The notes under the pieces were generated by a model, which searched no databases, was not told the DNA's origin, and was given only the letters and a program-made list of their open reading frames with translations. From Rhizobiales bacterium IMCC20636 (lineage in GTDB: Bacteria; Pseudomonadota; Alphaproteobacteria; Rhizobiales; GCA-2746425), in NCBI GenBank assembly GCA_016865015.1, contig CP018226.1, positions 2,573,001-2,637,000 on the forward strand: 64,000 bases of DNA. The letters are read 5' to 3'. A program made the translations under genes and the position numbers. Positions 54,617 through 63,661 of this stretch are shown here, in pieces (position 1 is the stretch's first letter; each line of letters opens with the position of its first letter).

Positions 54617-55480
54617 ATGCGCCTTTTGCCAAAACAGGAAAATGCAATTCTTGCAAGCCCGATGGTCTTGTTCCTGCTGGTCTTGTTGGGATTTCCTGTT
54701 GTCCTGAGCATCATCTACGGGTTTTCCGAAGCCAGTTTCGAATCTCTGATGTCTCCGAAGTTTATCGGGTTGGAGAATTTCCGCCTCGTACTCCAGGATT
54801 CCTCCTTCTGGGATGCGGGCTGGTTTTCCCTGCGTTTTGGCGTGATCACAGCATTGCTTGAATGCGTGTTGGGCCTGTTTCTGGCCGTCTATCTTGCGCC
54901 GCTTATTCGAAAACATGGCTGGATGGTAGCCGTGCTTATCATTCCCATGATTGTGGCCCCGGCCATGATCGGGTTGATGTACCGGCTTGTTCTGCACGAA
55001 TTTGCAGGACCAATTCCCTATTATTTCTATGAATGGTTTGGCTGGTCGCCATCCTTTTTGAGCACCGGCATGGTGTTTCAAACCATCGTTGTTGCAGAAA
55101 CCCTGCAATGGACGCCATTTGCGTTTCTGCTTTTTCTGACAGCCTATCAGGCGATCCCGAACGACATTCGCGAAGCCGCCTCAGTGGATGGAACCCGTCC
55201 CTGGCGCATGTTCTGGAAGATCGAGTTTCCACAAATGCTGCCAACCCTTTTTGTCGCGGGGTTCATCCGGTTTATCGATGGGTTTCGGGTCTTCGATAAT
55301 ATTTACACACTGGTTGGCGCAGGCCCTGGCGGGTCGACCACATCAATGTCCATCTACATTTACGAAACGTTTTTGCGGCGCGGCGAAATTGGCAAGGCTA
55401 TGGCGGCAGCGATCCTGCTGTTCATCGTGGCATTTGCTATATTGGCTATGGGCCAGCGTCTGATGAGGCGGGCACAATGA
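54617..55480 (+). CDS. Sugar ABC transporter permease (MalF type)
   Basis: Membrane component of 287 residues from the ATG at 54617 (MRLLPKQENAILASPMVLFL). Six helices are predicted. The EAA coupling loop is DIREAASVDGTRPWRMFWKI (about residues 192-211), and GFRVFDNIYTLVGAGPGGST is a typical MalF C-terminal stretch. The stop overlaps the next start as ATGA. Confidence 0.92.
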   Translation: MRLLPKQENAILASPMVLFLLVLLGFPVVLSIIYGFSEASFESLMSPKFIGLENFRLVLQDSSFWDAGWFSLRFGVITALLECVLGLFLAVYLAPLIRKHGWMVAVLIIPMIVAPAMIGLMYRLVLHEFAGPIPYYFYEWFGWSPSFLSTGMVFQTIVVAETLQWTPFAFLLFLTAYQAIPNDIREAASVDGTRPWRMFWKIEFPQMLPTLFVAGFIRFIDGFRVFDNIYTLVGAGPGGSTTSMSIYIYETFLRRGEIGKAMAAAILLFIVAFAILAMGQRLMRRAQ

Positions 55481-56304
55481 AACTGCACCAGATCTTGCGA
55501 TGGATTGTCTTCGTGATTGCAGCGCTGGTCATGAACTTTCCCGTCCTGGCGACGTTCATAACCGCGTTGAAATCGCCTGCTGAAATTTCTCGCAATCCGT
55601 CTCTGGCAATCCAGAGTCCCACCCTAGAGAATTTCATGACCGTTTTGACAGTGAGCGACCGGCTCAATGTCTATCATTATTTGTGGAACTCACTGTCAGC
55701 GGCACTGATCGGGTCGATTTTGCCGATCATCGTTGCCTTCCCCATCGCCTGGGCGATGGCACGGCGCGGATACGGGCGCAACATCCTGTTTCCACTCATT
55801 GTGAATTTGCGTGCACTGCCGCTGGTCATTTTCGCTGTGCCGCTTTACCTGATGTTTTCCGTGGTGAACCTGCTCGATACCCAGATCGGCCTTGGCCTGG
55901 TCCTGGCCATTGTTAATCTGCCTCTGGCTTTGATGCTTCTGGTCAACGCAGTTTCCGAAATTCCAATCGAGCTGGAAGAAGCAGCCCGTATGGATGGTGC
56001 GCGCCTGCCCCGCCTGATTGGCCGCATCGTGCTGCCCCTGTGTCGGCCCGCTTTCATCACAACCTTTGTTTTCGGTTTCATTACCGCGTGGAACGAGTTC
56101 CTTTTCGGTTTGATACTGACCACTCAGAATGCAGTGCCCATGACAGTCGGTGCATCGTTTTTCTTTGCAACGTCCGGCGGCGGCGTTCAATGGGGTGTCG
56201 CAGCAGCCGTCATGATTGTCGCCGCCCTGCCTCCCTTGCTTTTGGGTTTGATCATGTATCGCAAAATCACCGGCTCCATGGTTTCCGGCGCGGTGAAAGG
56301 ATAA
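55477..56304 (+). CDS. Sugar ABC transporter permease (MalG type)
   Basis: Second membrane component, 275 residues with six helices. The EAA loop ELEEAARMDGARLPRLIGRI is at about residues 167-186, and GFITAWNEFLFGLILTTQNA is a classic MalG segment. Overlap with the preceding gene and a 3-bp gap to the ATPase gene indicate a single transporter unit. Confidence 0.93.
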   Translation: MKLHQILRWIVFVIAALVMNFPVLATFITALKSPAEISRNPSLAIQSPTLENFMTVLTVSDRLNVYHYLWNSLSAALIGSILPIIVAFPIAWAMARRGYGRNILFPLIVNLRALPLVIFAVPLYLMFSVVNLLDTQIGLGLVLAIVNLPLALMLLVNAVSEIPIELEEAARMDGARLPRLIGRIVLPLCRPAFITTFVFGFITAWNEFLFGLILTTQNAVPMTVGASFFFATSGGGVQWGVAAAVMIVAALPPLLLGLIMYRKITGSMVSGAVKG

Positions 56305-56307
56305 GTA

Positions 56308-57381
56308 ATGTCTCGAATTTCGCTCGAAAATGTCAGCAAATCCTTCAACGGTGTGGAGGTCATAAAATCCGTTTCCTTCACTGTGGAAGACGGTGAGTTC
56401 TGTGTTTTTGTCGGCCCCTCGGGCTGTGGCAAGTCAACCCTGCTGCGCATGATTGCCGGGCTTGAAGATGTGTCTTCAGGTCGCGTTCTCATCGACGATG
56501 AAGACGTCACCAAACTGGAACCGTTTGATCGCCAGCTCTCCATGGTTTTTCAAAGCTACGCGCTCTATCCGCATCTCTCCGTGCGCCAGAACATCGCCTT
56601 CGCTCTGGAAACTGCAAAGCAGCCAAAAGACGTCATCAAGAGCAAGGTCGCGGAGGCTGCGCGCACTCTGAAGCTCGAGGCCTATCTCGACCGCAAGCCA
56701 TCGGAACTTTCTGGCGGGCAACGCCAACGCGTTGCAATCGGGCGGGCAATTGTCCGCGAGCCAAAGGCATTTTTGTTCGATGAACCCTTGTCCAATCTGG
56801 ATGCCGCACTGCGCGGTGAAACGCGCATTGAAATCGCGGCACTTCACAAATCACTCGCCGCAACCATGATCTATGTCACCCATGATCAGGTTGAAGCAAT
56901 GACACTGGCAGATCGCATTGTCGTCCTCAACAAGGGTGAGATCATGCAGGTTGGCAGTCCCCGAGACCTGTATGAACGCCCCGAAAACATTTTTGTTGCC
57001 CAGTTTCTCGGTAGCCCGAAAATGAATATTATTGACGTAGTTGGTAACAGCGAAGGCGGTATCAGCTTGCCTGGAAACCAACCATTGGACATCGGGTTGA
57101 AGAGTACGGAAAACATCAAGTCTGTAGGTATCCGGCCCGAACAGATTGGCATCGCAACTGATGGTGTTGCTGCGATCAAGGGAACCATCAAGCTGTGCGA
57201 ATATCACGGCTCGGTTCTCAGCCTCATTGTGGATGCTGGGCCCATCGGCGATTTGTCCGTGCTGGTGCCAAGCGCTGGCGATGTGGTTGAAGGCCATGAG
57301 ATCAGGCTTGCCCTGCCAGCCGGGGCTTTGCACTTCTTTGATGAAGCCGGCCACCGTTTTACCCCTGTCCAGCAGGCTTGA
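56308..57381 (+). CDS. Sugar ABC transporter ATP-binding protein (MalK/UgpC type)
   Basis: ATPase of 357 residues. Walker A is VGPSGCGKSTLLRM (about 36-49), the Q-loop FQSYALYPHLSV, signature ELSGGQRQRVAIGRAI, Walker B FLFDEPLSNLDAALR and the H-loop YVTHDQVEAMTLAD. The C-terminal OB-fold domain includes VGIRPEQIG. Unlike many rhizobial sugar operons, it has its own dedicated ATPase gene. Confidence 0.95.
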   Translation: MSRISLENVSKSFNGVEVIKSVSFTVEDGEFCVFVGPSGCGKSTLLRMIAGLEDVSSGRVLIDDEDVTKLEPFDRQLSMVFQSYALYPHLSVRQNIAFALETAKQPKDVIKSKVAEAARTLKLEAYLDRKPSELSGGQRQRVAIGRAIVREPKAFLFDEPLSNLDAALRGETRIEIAALHKSLAATMIYVTHDQVEAMTLADRIVVLNKGEIMQVGSPRDLYERPENIFVAQFLGSPKMNIIDVVGNSEGGISLPGNQPLDIGLKSTENIKSVGIRPEQIGIATDGVAAIKGTIKLCEYHGSVLSLIVDAGPIGDLSVLVPSAGDVVEGHEIRLALPAGALHFFDEAGHRFTPVQQA

Positions 57382-57412
57382 TGATGTTTTCATTGGCAAG
57401 AGGTCATGAGAA

Positions 57413-58195
57413 ATGAAGGTTCTCATTTTCGATGATGCGGAGCGCGCAGTTATCAGCGCGGCGGATCACATTGTTACAGCGCTCTCTGCGAAACCGGAAC
57501 TGGTCCTTGGACTGGCGACCGGTGGAACGATGTTGCCGCTTTATCAACGTCTGGTCGCGCAGTACCAGGCTGGCCGCGTCTCTTTTGCCAAGGCCGCAAC
57601 CTTCAATCTGGATGAATATATCGGCATTGGCCCGGATCATGCCTGCTCCTATCACACCTATATGCGCGATGTGCTGTTCAACCACATCGATATTGATCAG
57701 TCTCGCACATTCTTGCCGCGTGGTGACTGCGCCGATCCTGTCGTCGAGGCGGCCAGATATGAGGCGCTGATCACGGAAAGTGGCGGTATTGATTTGCAGT
57801 TGCTGGGGATCGGCCAGAATGGCCATATCGGGTTCAACGAACCGACCTCAAGCTTGAGTTCCCTGACACGGATCAAGACCTTGACCGCAGACACACGCCA
57901 GGCCAATGCGCGTTATTTTGAAAATGCCGAGGACACCCCGAAATACGCACTGACAATGGGCGTCGGTTCGATCCTGGCCAGCCGTCACACCTTGTTGCTG
58001 GCAACCGGCACCGCCAAGGCGAAAGCAGTTGCCGCGATGGTGGAAGGCCCGGTTTCTGCCGTGTGTCCCGCAAGTGCTCTGCAATTACATCCTAAAGCGA
58101 CAATCATATTGGACAAGGATGCAGCCGCCCGGCTGGAACTCACGGAATATTATCATCATGTCCATCCTCAAGGGGCGGAAAGTGCCTGGAACTAG
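57413..58195 (+). CDS. nagB: Glucosamine-6-phosphate deaminase
   Basis: Converts GlcN-6-P to fructose-6-P and ammonia, feeding glycolysis. The 260 residues are normal. Visible are LATGGTMLPLY (phosphate loop), FNLDEYIGIGPDHACSYHTY with the catalytic Asp, GIGQNGHIGFNEPTSS with His and Glu, and LTMGVGSILASR. The C-terminal lid end is short, as in the monomeric, non-allosteric Gram-positive type. The end overlaps the start of nagA by 38 bp in another frame. Confidence 0.95.
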   Translation: MKVLIFDDAERAVISAADHIVTALSAKPELVLGLATGGTMLPLYQRLVAQYQAGRVSFAKAATFNLDEYIGIGPDHACSYHTYMRDVLFNHIDIDQSRTFLPRGDCADPVVEAARYEALITESGGIDLQLLGIGQNGHIGFNEPTSSLSSLTRIKTLTADTRQANARYFENAEDTPKYALTMGVGSILASRHTLLLATGTAKAKAVAAMVEGPVSAVCPASALQLHPKATIILDKDAAARLELTEYYHHVHPQGAESAWN

Positions 58196-59354
58196 TCCGA
58201 CCAGTTTCGAAACCTCTGTTTTTGCCCACACACTGTATGACGGGCAATCGGACGACCCGCGCCACAACCAGTTGATCGAGATCGCCCGGGGCTGCATTAC
58301 ACGCGTATCCGCATGTACCGAGTTTAATGCAACTGCACTGGGCGCCACAATCTCGGACGTAGTAACCCCCGGCCTCATAGATCTTCAGATCAATGGTGCA
58401 AATGACACGCAGTTCAATTTTGAACCGAGTGCAGATGCACTGGAGCGGATAGCAGAGGGTGCGCGTCAGGGCGGCGCGGCATACATCATGCCCACATTCA
58501 TCACCGCCCCTGATCAGGACTATCGACAGGCTCTGGATGCGGCCTCTGAAGCGATTTCACAGGATATGTCCGGAATTCTGGGCATCCACTTGGAGGGACC
58601 ATTCCTGTCTCCGCAACGTCCGGGAATTCATGACCCGTCTGCGATCCGGCAGATGACCCAGCGCGATCTGGAAATTCTATGTGCACCTTTTCCGGGAAAG
58701 CTGATGCTGACGCTTGCGCCCGAAACCCTGCCCGCTGGCTATCTGGAATCTCTGAACCGGGCAGGCATTATCGTATTCGCAGGTCATACGGCCGCAGATG
58801 CAAAAACCATCTCCGCGGCCGAAGCAAAGGGTTTGCGCGGTGTGACCCACCTTTTCAACGCAATGTCACAAATGAGCGGGCGAGAACCGGGTGTCGTCGG
58901 GGCAGCGTTGGCGTCGGATGTGTTGTATGCAGGTATCATCCCAGACGGATACCACGTAGCGCCTGAGAATTTGAAGATCGCCGCACAATGTATGCCCAAA
59001 AGGCTTTGTCTGGTAAGCGATGCAATGTTGACGCTCAAGGGAACTTTGGAGCGCTTTGATCTCAACGGATATGATATCCGGCTTGAAAATGGACGCCTTA
59101 CAAACAGTGAAGGGCGTCTGGCCGGTGCCCATATCGCCATGGATGAATGCCTGTCACGGATGTGTGACGCTACCGGGATATCAGTCGGATCAGCCGTCAG
59201 GATGGCAACCGCCAATCCGGCAGCAGCACTCGGTCTTGACGATCAACTTGGCACCGTTGTCGTCAACAAGCGCGCGTCTTTAACGCTTATGGACAAAGAT
59301 CTGAGGACGACGGCAGTCATTGTTGATGGTAAGAAGATGCAAACCCATATGTAA
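58158..59354 (+). CDS. nagA: N-acetylglucosamine-6-phosphate deacetylase
   Basis: Amidohydrolase-superfamily enzyme that removes acetate from GlcNAc-6-P. The ATG at 58158 lies within nagB and gives 398 residues. Metal/catalytic residues are visible: Glu in LGIHLEGPFLSPQRPG, His in VFAGHTAAD and VTHLFNAMSQM, and the catalytic Asp in LVSDAM. The N-terminus has VVTPGLIDLQINGAND in place of a HxH motif, as usual for NagA. Ends with a typical small beta-domain segment (NKRASLTLMDKDL). Confidence 0.94.
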   Translation: MSILKGRKVPGTSPTSFETSVFAHTLYDGQSDDPRHNQLIEIARGCITRVSACTEFNATALGATISDVVTPGLIDLQINGANDTQFNFEPSADALERIAEGARQGGAAYIMPTFITAPDQDYRQALDAASEAISQDMSGILGIHLEGPFLSPQRPGIHDPSAIRQMTQRDLEILCAPFPGKLMLTLAPETLPAGYLESLNRAGIIVFAGHTAADAKTISAAEAKGLRGVTHLFNAMSQMSGREPGVVGAALASDVLYAGIIPDGYHVAPENLKIAAQCMPKRLCLVSDAMLTLKGTLERFDLNGYDIRLENGRLTNSEGRLAGAHIAMDECLSRMCDATGISVGSAVRMATANPAAALGLDDQLGTVVVNKRASLTLMDKDLRTTAVIVDGKKMQTHM

Positions 59355-59384
59355 CGCAAATTTCGACAGGTCAGGAGCAGAACG

Positions 59385-59639
59385 ATGAGCCAGACGAAAG
59401 CACAGTTGATTGACGCCGTTGAACGTCTGAAGGACGACAATTTCAAAACGGGTCCAAACTGGACTTCATGCCATGATCTTTGCCAATCCAAAGAAGGAAG
59501 TCCGGACTTCGACTGGGTGCATGGCTTGGTTCATCTGATCGAAGGCGATAAGTCCAACGCGTCTTACTGGTATCGCAGAGCAGGCAAAACACAAGCGAGC
59601 CAAGACCTTGAGCGCGAATGGCTGAGCATTCTCAATTAG
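59385..59639 (+). CDS. Uncharacterised 84-residue protein at end of amino-sugar operon
   Basis: A small soluble protein with AGGAGCAG before its ATG, 30 bp after nagA. No signal peptide or membrane helix is present. It is predicted helical. The middle has WTSCHDLCQSKEG and the second half DWVHGLVHLIEGDKSNASYW followed by YRRAG, a pattern I have seen in small uncharacterised proteins whose helical repeats resemble a TPR pair. Function unknown. Its position suggests a role in amino-sugar handling, but that is only context. Confidence 0.75.
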   Translation: MSQTKAQLIDAVERLKDDNFKTGPNWTSCHDLCQSKEGSPDFDWVHGLVHLIEGDKSNASYWYRRAGKTQASQDLEREWLSILN

Positions 59640-59952
59640 CTCAAAGGTGCGCCCGATCCCGAGTAATTTCGTCGTTTGAAAGCAACGAAGTACCACAGAA
59701 GGCAGTTGCTCAATAGACGGATCCGGCGTTACTCAGCACCGGATTCAAACAAAATGTGTGCTTTCTTTCCGTGTGTCATCCGTTTTTTGGATAAGCTACT
59801 GTTCCCGTCAGTTGCGCGACCTTCCCCCTGTAGACGTTAGCCTCCGGCCTGCGCACACCCTCGAGCGGTTCACGAATAGACGATTGCCCTCATTTCGGGC
59901 TATATGCAGGCTGAATTCTGATGCGCGTAAATTCGATGGTGAGAGAAGCACA
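59640..59952. other. Intergenic region before LacI-type regulator
   Basis: 313 bp. ATCCGG...CCGGAT (about 59719-59745) could be a weak terminator for the amino-sugar operon. ATCC-GTTTTTT-GGAT lies at about 59777. The regulator's frame is open back to 59758 but that part lacks family features. No gene seen. Confidence 0.5.
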
Positions 59953-60993
59953 ATGATAAAGCCCAGTTGGACGGGAACCAAGCAAAAGCGCAGCTCCACG
60001 CTGAAAGAGATCGCTCTGGAAGCTGGCGTCACCCCAATGACAGTTTCGAATGTGCTTAACCACCGCGAAAGTGAAGTCAGCGAAAAGACACGCGAGCGCG
60101 TTCAGGCGGTCATAGACCGTCATCGTTACCGTCCACAGGCCGCAGCCTTGCAGTTGCGGTCGCAACATACACATGCGCTCGGCATGTTCATTCTCGATGA
60201 TGTGCCACAGTTCCTGAACGATCCGTTTACAACCCAGGTGGTCGCCGGCTTGTCCAACATTGCCTCGGAAAAACATTATAGCGTAGTGCTTCAGGGGGTA
60301 CGCTCCGACACGTTGCTGGAGGCCCCGCTGCTGGCCCGCCTGCAGACGGATGGCGTCTGCGCGATTCTATCAGGCAGTGATGCTACGCGCCAAGCTGTGA
60401 CCGACCGCCTTCTCAGCCTGAATGTTCCGGTGGTTCTCATCCAGGAAGCCGTGAGTAATCCCGGCGTCTGCTGCGTGCGCCAGGACGATCACGACGGTGC
60501 CTGCCAGATCGCACGCTATCTGGTCGAGCGCGGTGTCCGCGATATGATGTTCCTGACGCCCGGTGAAGACTGGCCGGCCATCGCACACAGATATAATGGT
60601 CTTAAATCCGTCTGTGATGCCGTTGGTGCCCGCCTGCGCGTCGTACCCTGTGGTGATGAGTCTCTTGTCTCGACCCAAAATGCCGTGGCCGCCGCGATTG
60701 AGTCAGACGATATGCCTGCGGCTATCGTTGGTGGGAATGACCGCATGGCCATGGCTGCAATGGAGTATCTGCGCCAACGCGGCTTGCGGGTCCCCGAGGA
60801 TATCCGTGTTACCGGGTTCAACAGTTTCGATGTGTCGGCTTTCGCCAATCCCAGCCTCGTGACCATCCGTTCAGACGCATATGAACTGGGGCGTCGGGCC
60901 GGACAGGAATTGTTGACCAACATCGAAACCGGCGCGTTCACGGCCGAGGACATTGTTCTGCCCGTTGATTTTGTCGCCGGCCAATCTGCCTGA
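59953..60993 (+). CDS. LacI-family transcriptional regulator
   Basis: Repressor of 346 residues from the ATG at 59953, with GAGAGAAG just upstream. The helix-turn-helix and hinge are TLKEIALEAGVTPMTVSNVL (about 17-36), followed by EKTRERVQAVIDRHRYRPQA. The periplasmic-binding-like ligand domain ends with RVTGFNSFDVSAFANPSLVT. It points toward the minus-strand enolase/ceramidase-like set, which it may control. Operators were not identified. Confidence 0.92.
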   Translation: MIKPSWTGTKQKRSSTLKEIALEAGVTPMTVSNVLNHRESEVSEKTRERVQAVIDRHRYRPQAAALQLRSQHTHALGMFILDDVPQFLNDPFTTQVVAGLSNIASEKHYSVVLQGVRSDTLLEAPLLARLQTDGVCAILSGSDATRQAVTDRLLSLNVPVVLIQEAVSNPGVCCVRQDDHDGACQIARYLVERGVRDMMFLTPGEDWPAIAHRYNGLKSVCDAVGARLRVVPCGDESLVSTQNAVAAAIESDDMPAAIVGGNDRMAMAAMEYLRQRGLRVPEDIRVTGFNSFDVSAFANPSLVTIRSDAYELGRRAGQELLTNIETGAFTAEDIVLPVDFVAGQSA

Positions 60994-61021
60994 AGCCTTG
61001 CGCCTTCGCTTTACGGGCGCT

Positions 61022-61050
61022 GGCAGGGGACACCATTCAGTGCCCCTGCC
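61022..61050. terminator. Hairpin between convergent LacI and ceramidase-like genes
   Basis: GGCAGGGG...CAC and GTG-CCCCTGCC form a GC-rich stem with one bulged base in the 74-bp gap between two convergent stops. No T-run, so either a weak bidirectional terminator or 3'-end protector. Confidence 0.6.
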
Positions 61051-61067
61051 CCGTTAATGTCAGGCTG

Positions 61068-62450
61068 TCAGAGCAGGCTGTTAATCATCTCTGTTGCCTT
61101 GTCCAAGGTCTTTTCCAGACCACCCGATGCGAACATTGCCACCCTGACCGGATAGACATCTGTTTCATAAGCCTCCCGCGACGGTAGATAACTCAAACCG
61201 CCATTGCACAGGTTCATGACCACGATGCTGAGTTCCGGGAAACGTGCTCGTAATTTGATCTGGAACGCGCTGTAAAGCTCAATAGGCGCTCCTACAAAGA
61301 TCGAAGGGCCGAGACGCCAGACATATAATGGCATGTCGAATGTTGGCCCGTCACCGATCTTTTCGCGCTTGGCCAGTTTTCGTTCCAGCCGTTCCTTCAT
61401 GAACCCCTTCGGGGTGATGGCCAGCTCGGCCTTGATTTCAGCCGCTGTTTTTTGCGGAATCATCTCCAGTTCAACTGAACCGCACAGACTGGCAAATGCA
61501 GTACCCGGCGAATTCGGTTGATAGTCCCAACGTGCCAGATCCGCGCCAGAATCCTCCTTGTGCGAAAAGGCCAGCATATGTCCACTTGGCGACATGCTTT
61601 CCAAAGCCTGCAACACGGCATAAGCCACTTCGCGGCCGTTCTGGTCAGCCGCTTCCACATCATCTTCAAAGCTGCGACGCGGTGTCAGCTCACCCGATGC
61701 GCCATTCAGGAACAGGCATATCCCGCCCCCGACCGTTTGTTCGACGGTTTCCCGCAATGCGCCAACATAATCAGACGAGATCAACTTGTTGGCGCCACCC
61801 ACGGACGTCGGGTGGCAGGCATAGTTGACAATGGTCGCGATTGGTGTCCCGTCCTTGCTATTAACCCGTCCCACCAACAAGGTGTCGTCCGCATTACCGG
61901 CCGGGTTCAGGCCGCAAATAAGCATATCGCTTCCCGGGAGCGGCAATTCACGATTATAGGCCAGACGGCACACGCCGTTCGTCCATGTCAGCACTGCCGG
62001 TTCCAGATTGGCCCGCGCCTCGGCAATCACCTGTTTGCAAGCTGCGCCGACCTTGTCGCGAAAGGTTTGAATCAGTTCGCCGCCGGGGGCATCCGCGTGG
62101 CAGAGATCAGTGAAAGGCGCGCCGTGGGTATGGGCCAGCGTCATCAGAAACTCATCAGCAGCAAGGCCGAATTCCTCGATCAGCGGCTGGCGCAATCCAT
62201 CTTCATCTGCTTTCGACATGAAAGACATCAAATCAAGTGACAACAAGAAAACCGGACGCGACGCCCCGTCCGCCTGAAAGGCCAGACAGGTCGCATAAAG
62301 CGGCCTGTGCACCCCTTCGGCGATATCATGAGTGGAGCTGCCCCATGTCCGCGCATACATGCCTTCCGGTGGGGTAATATCGGCGCGGGCGATCCCGACA
62401 CGGCCCGCGAATTCATTCTGGGTTAGTGGATCAATGCCGTTTTTTGTCAT
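61068..62450 (-). CDS. Neutral ceramidase-like (PF04734-type) protein
   Basis: A 460-residue protein from the ATG at 62450 with features of the alkaline/neutral ceramidase N-terminal fold: GIARADITPPEGMYARTWGS at the start, zinc-type His in LAHTHGAPFTDLCHADAPGG, IVNYACHPTSVGG and LFLNGASGELTPR. No signal peptide is visible, so it is likely cytoplasmic, and ceramide is an unlikely substrate. Such proteins often stand in sugar-acid or amide catabolic operons with unknown roles. It follows the enolase-superfamily gene by 13 bp. Confidence 0.75.
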   Translation of the reverse strand: MTKNGIDPLTQNEFAGRVGIARADITPPEGMYARTWGSSTHDIAEGVHRPLYATCLAFQADGASRPVFLLSLDLMSFMSKADEDGLRQPLIEEFGLAADEFLMTLAHTHGAPFTDLCHADAPGGELIQTFRDKVGAACKQVIAEARANLEPAVLTWTNGVCRLAYNRELPLPGSDMLICGLNPAGNADDTLLVGRVNSKDGTPIATIVNYACHPTSVGGANKLISSDYVGALRETVEQTVGGGICLFLNGASGELTPRRSFEDDVEAADQNGREVAYAVLQALESMSPSGHMLAFSHKEDSGADLARWDYQPNSPGTAFASLCGSVELEMIPQKTAAEIKAELAITPKGFMKERLERKLAKREKIGDGPTFDMPLYVWRLGPSIFVGAPIELYSAFQIKLRARFPELSIVVMNLCNGGLSYLPSREAYETDVYPVRVAMFASGGLEKTLDKATEMINSLL

Positions 62451-62463
62451 GGTCTGCTCCGTT

Positions 62464-63642
62464 CTACCAATCGCCCACCGAACCGTCATCATAGAACACC
62501 CGCTGCGGGGCCTCCTGCTGGAACGGATGTTTGGCAATTTCATCAAGATTCAGTTCGATGCCCAACCCCGGTTTTTCGCCCGGTAAAGCTGTCCGCGTCT
62601 TGGGGTCGATAACGTGTGAGTGGGTCGCGATCTCATCACGCCACGGCACATCTTTGCTGACTGTTTCGCAAATCACATAATCCGGCTGTGAAAAACCAAA
62701 CTCCAGCGATGCAGCTGTGCTGATCGGCCCTTGCGGATTGTGCGGAGCAAGTGCAATGCGATGCACCTCGGCCAATGCAGCGATCTTGCGCGCCACGGAC
62801 AAGCCGCCAATATGTGTAATGTCGGGCTGAACCACATCACAGCCACCAGCTGCGAACAGAGCGTTGAACTGCCCGATATGGGTGAGCCGCTCCCCTGTCG
62901 CAATCGGGGTGTTCACACTGCTGCGGATTTCCGCAAGGCCTGCGATGTTTTCAGGCCAGCACGGCTCTTCAAAGAAATATAAGCCGTATGGGTCCAGCGC
63001 CCGTGCAAATTGCCCCCCCATGGTGGGGGATTGTCGGGCGTGACAATCAACCATGATATCAATGTCGGGGCCGACAGCTTCGCGCATCGCTTCAACAGCC
63101 TGGACCGCAGCGGCAACGGCCTTGCCGCCTTCCAGTACCTTGGTGGGTGGCACGGCCATCGATTTGAAAGCAGAATAACCATCTTCGACCGCCGCCTGTG
63201 CCAATTCGCCAAACCGGGCAGCGTTGCTCACTGGTGTCTCATAGAATTGCTTCATGTCACCACCACCAAGATGGCAATAGAGCCGGATATTGTCGCGGAC
63301 ACTTCCGCCCCAAAGCCGGTGGCAAGGGGTGTTGTAATGCTTGCCCGCTATATCCCACAGCGCCAGATCAATGCCGGATATCGCTGTTGAGCGAACGATC
63401 CCGCTTCCGTGCCAGAAGTGTTGGCGGAACATCATCTGCCACAAATGTTCAATCCGCAGCGGATCTTCGCCGATCAGAAGATCGGCCATATCCTCAACCG
63501 CACCAACCACCGAGCGGGTGTGCCATTCCAGTGTTGCCTCGCCCCAGCCATACAAACCGGGTTGATCGGTCTCGACCCGGACGAATATCCAGTTTCGCAT
63601 CTTTGCGTTGCAAACGAAGGTTTTGATGCCAGTGATCTTCAT
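62464..63642 (-). CDS. Enolase-superfamily dehydratase (mandelate racemase/galactonate dehydratase type)
   Basis: A 392-residue member of the mandelate racemase subgroup, probably dehydrating a sugar acid. The ATG at 63642 gives [20 protein letters not shown]. Metal ligands: Asp in [12 protein letters not shown], Glu in [12 protein letters not shown] and Glu in IATGERLTH. The catalytic His is expected in APHNPQGP. The [19 protein letters not shown] region matches galactonate-dehydratase-like proteins. It lies in an operon with an oligopeptide-type ABC ATPase and the ceramidase-like gene. Substrate unknown. Confidence 0.85.
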   Translation of the reverse strand: MKITGIKTFVCNAKMRNWIFVRVETDQPGLYGWGEATLEWHTRSVVGAVEDMADLLIGEDPLRIEHLWQMMFRQHFWHGSGIVRSTAISGIDLALWDIAGKHYNTPCHRLWGGSVRDNIRLYCHLGGGDMKQFYETPVSNAARFGELAQAAVEDGYSAFKSMAVPPTKVLEGGKAVAAAVQAVEAMREAVGPDIDIMVDCHARQSPTMGGQFARALDPYGLYFFEEPCWPENIAGLAEIRSSVNTPIATGERLTHIGQFNALFAAGGCDVVQPDITHIGGLSVARKIAALAEVHRIALAPHNPQGPISTAASLEFGFSQPDYVICETVSKDVPWRDEIATHSHVIDPKTRTALPGEKPGLGIELNLDEIAKHPFQQEAPQRVFYDDGSVGDW

Positions 63643-63661
63643 GGGCGAGTGTCCCCTTGTG

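Noticed and set aside
53966-55108. 380-codon minus-strand frame
   Set aside because: Antisense to the sugar-binding protein and permease genes; low-complexity shadow composition.
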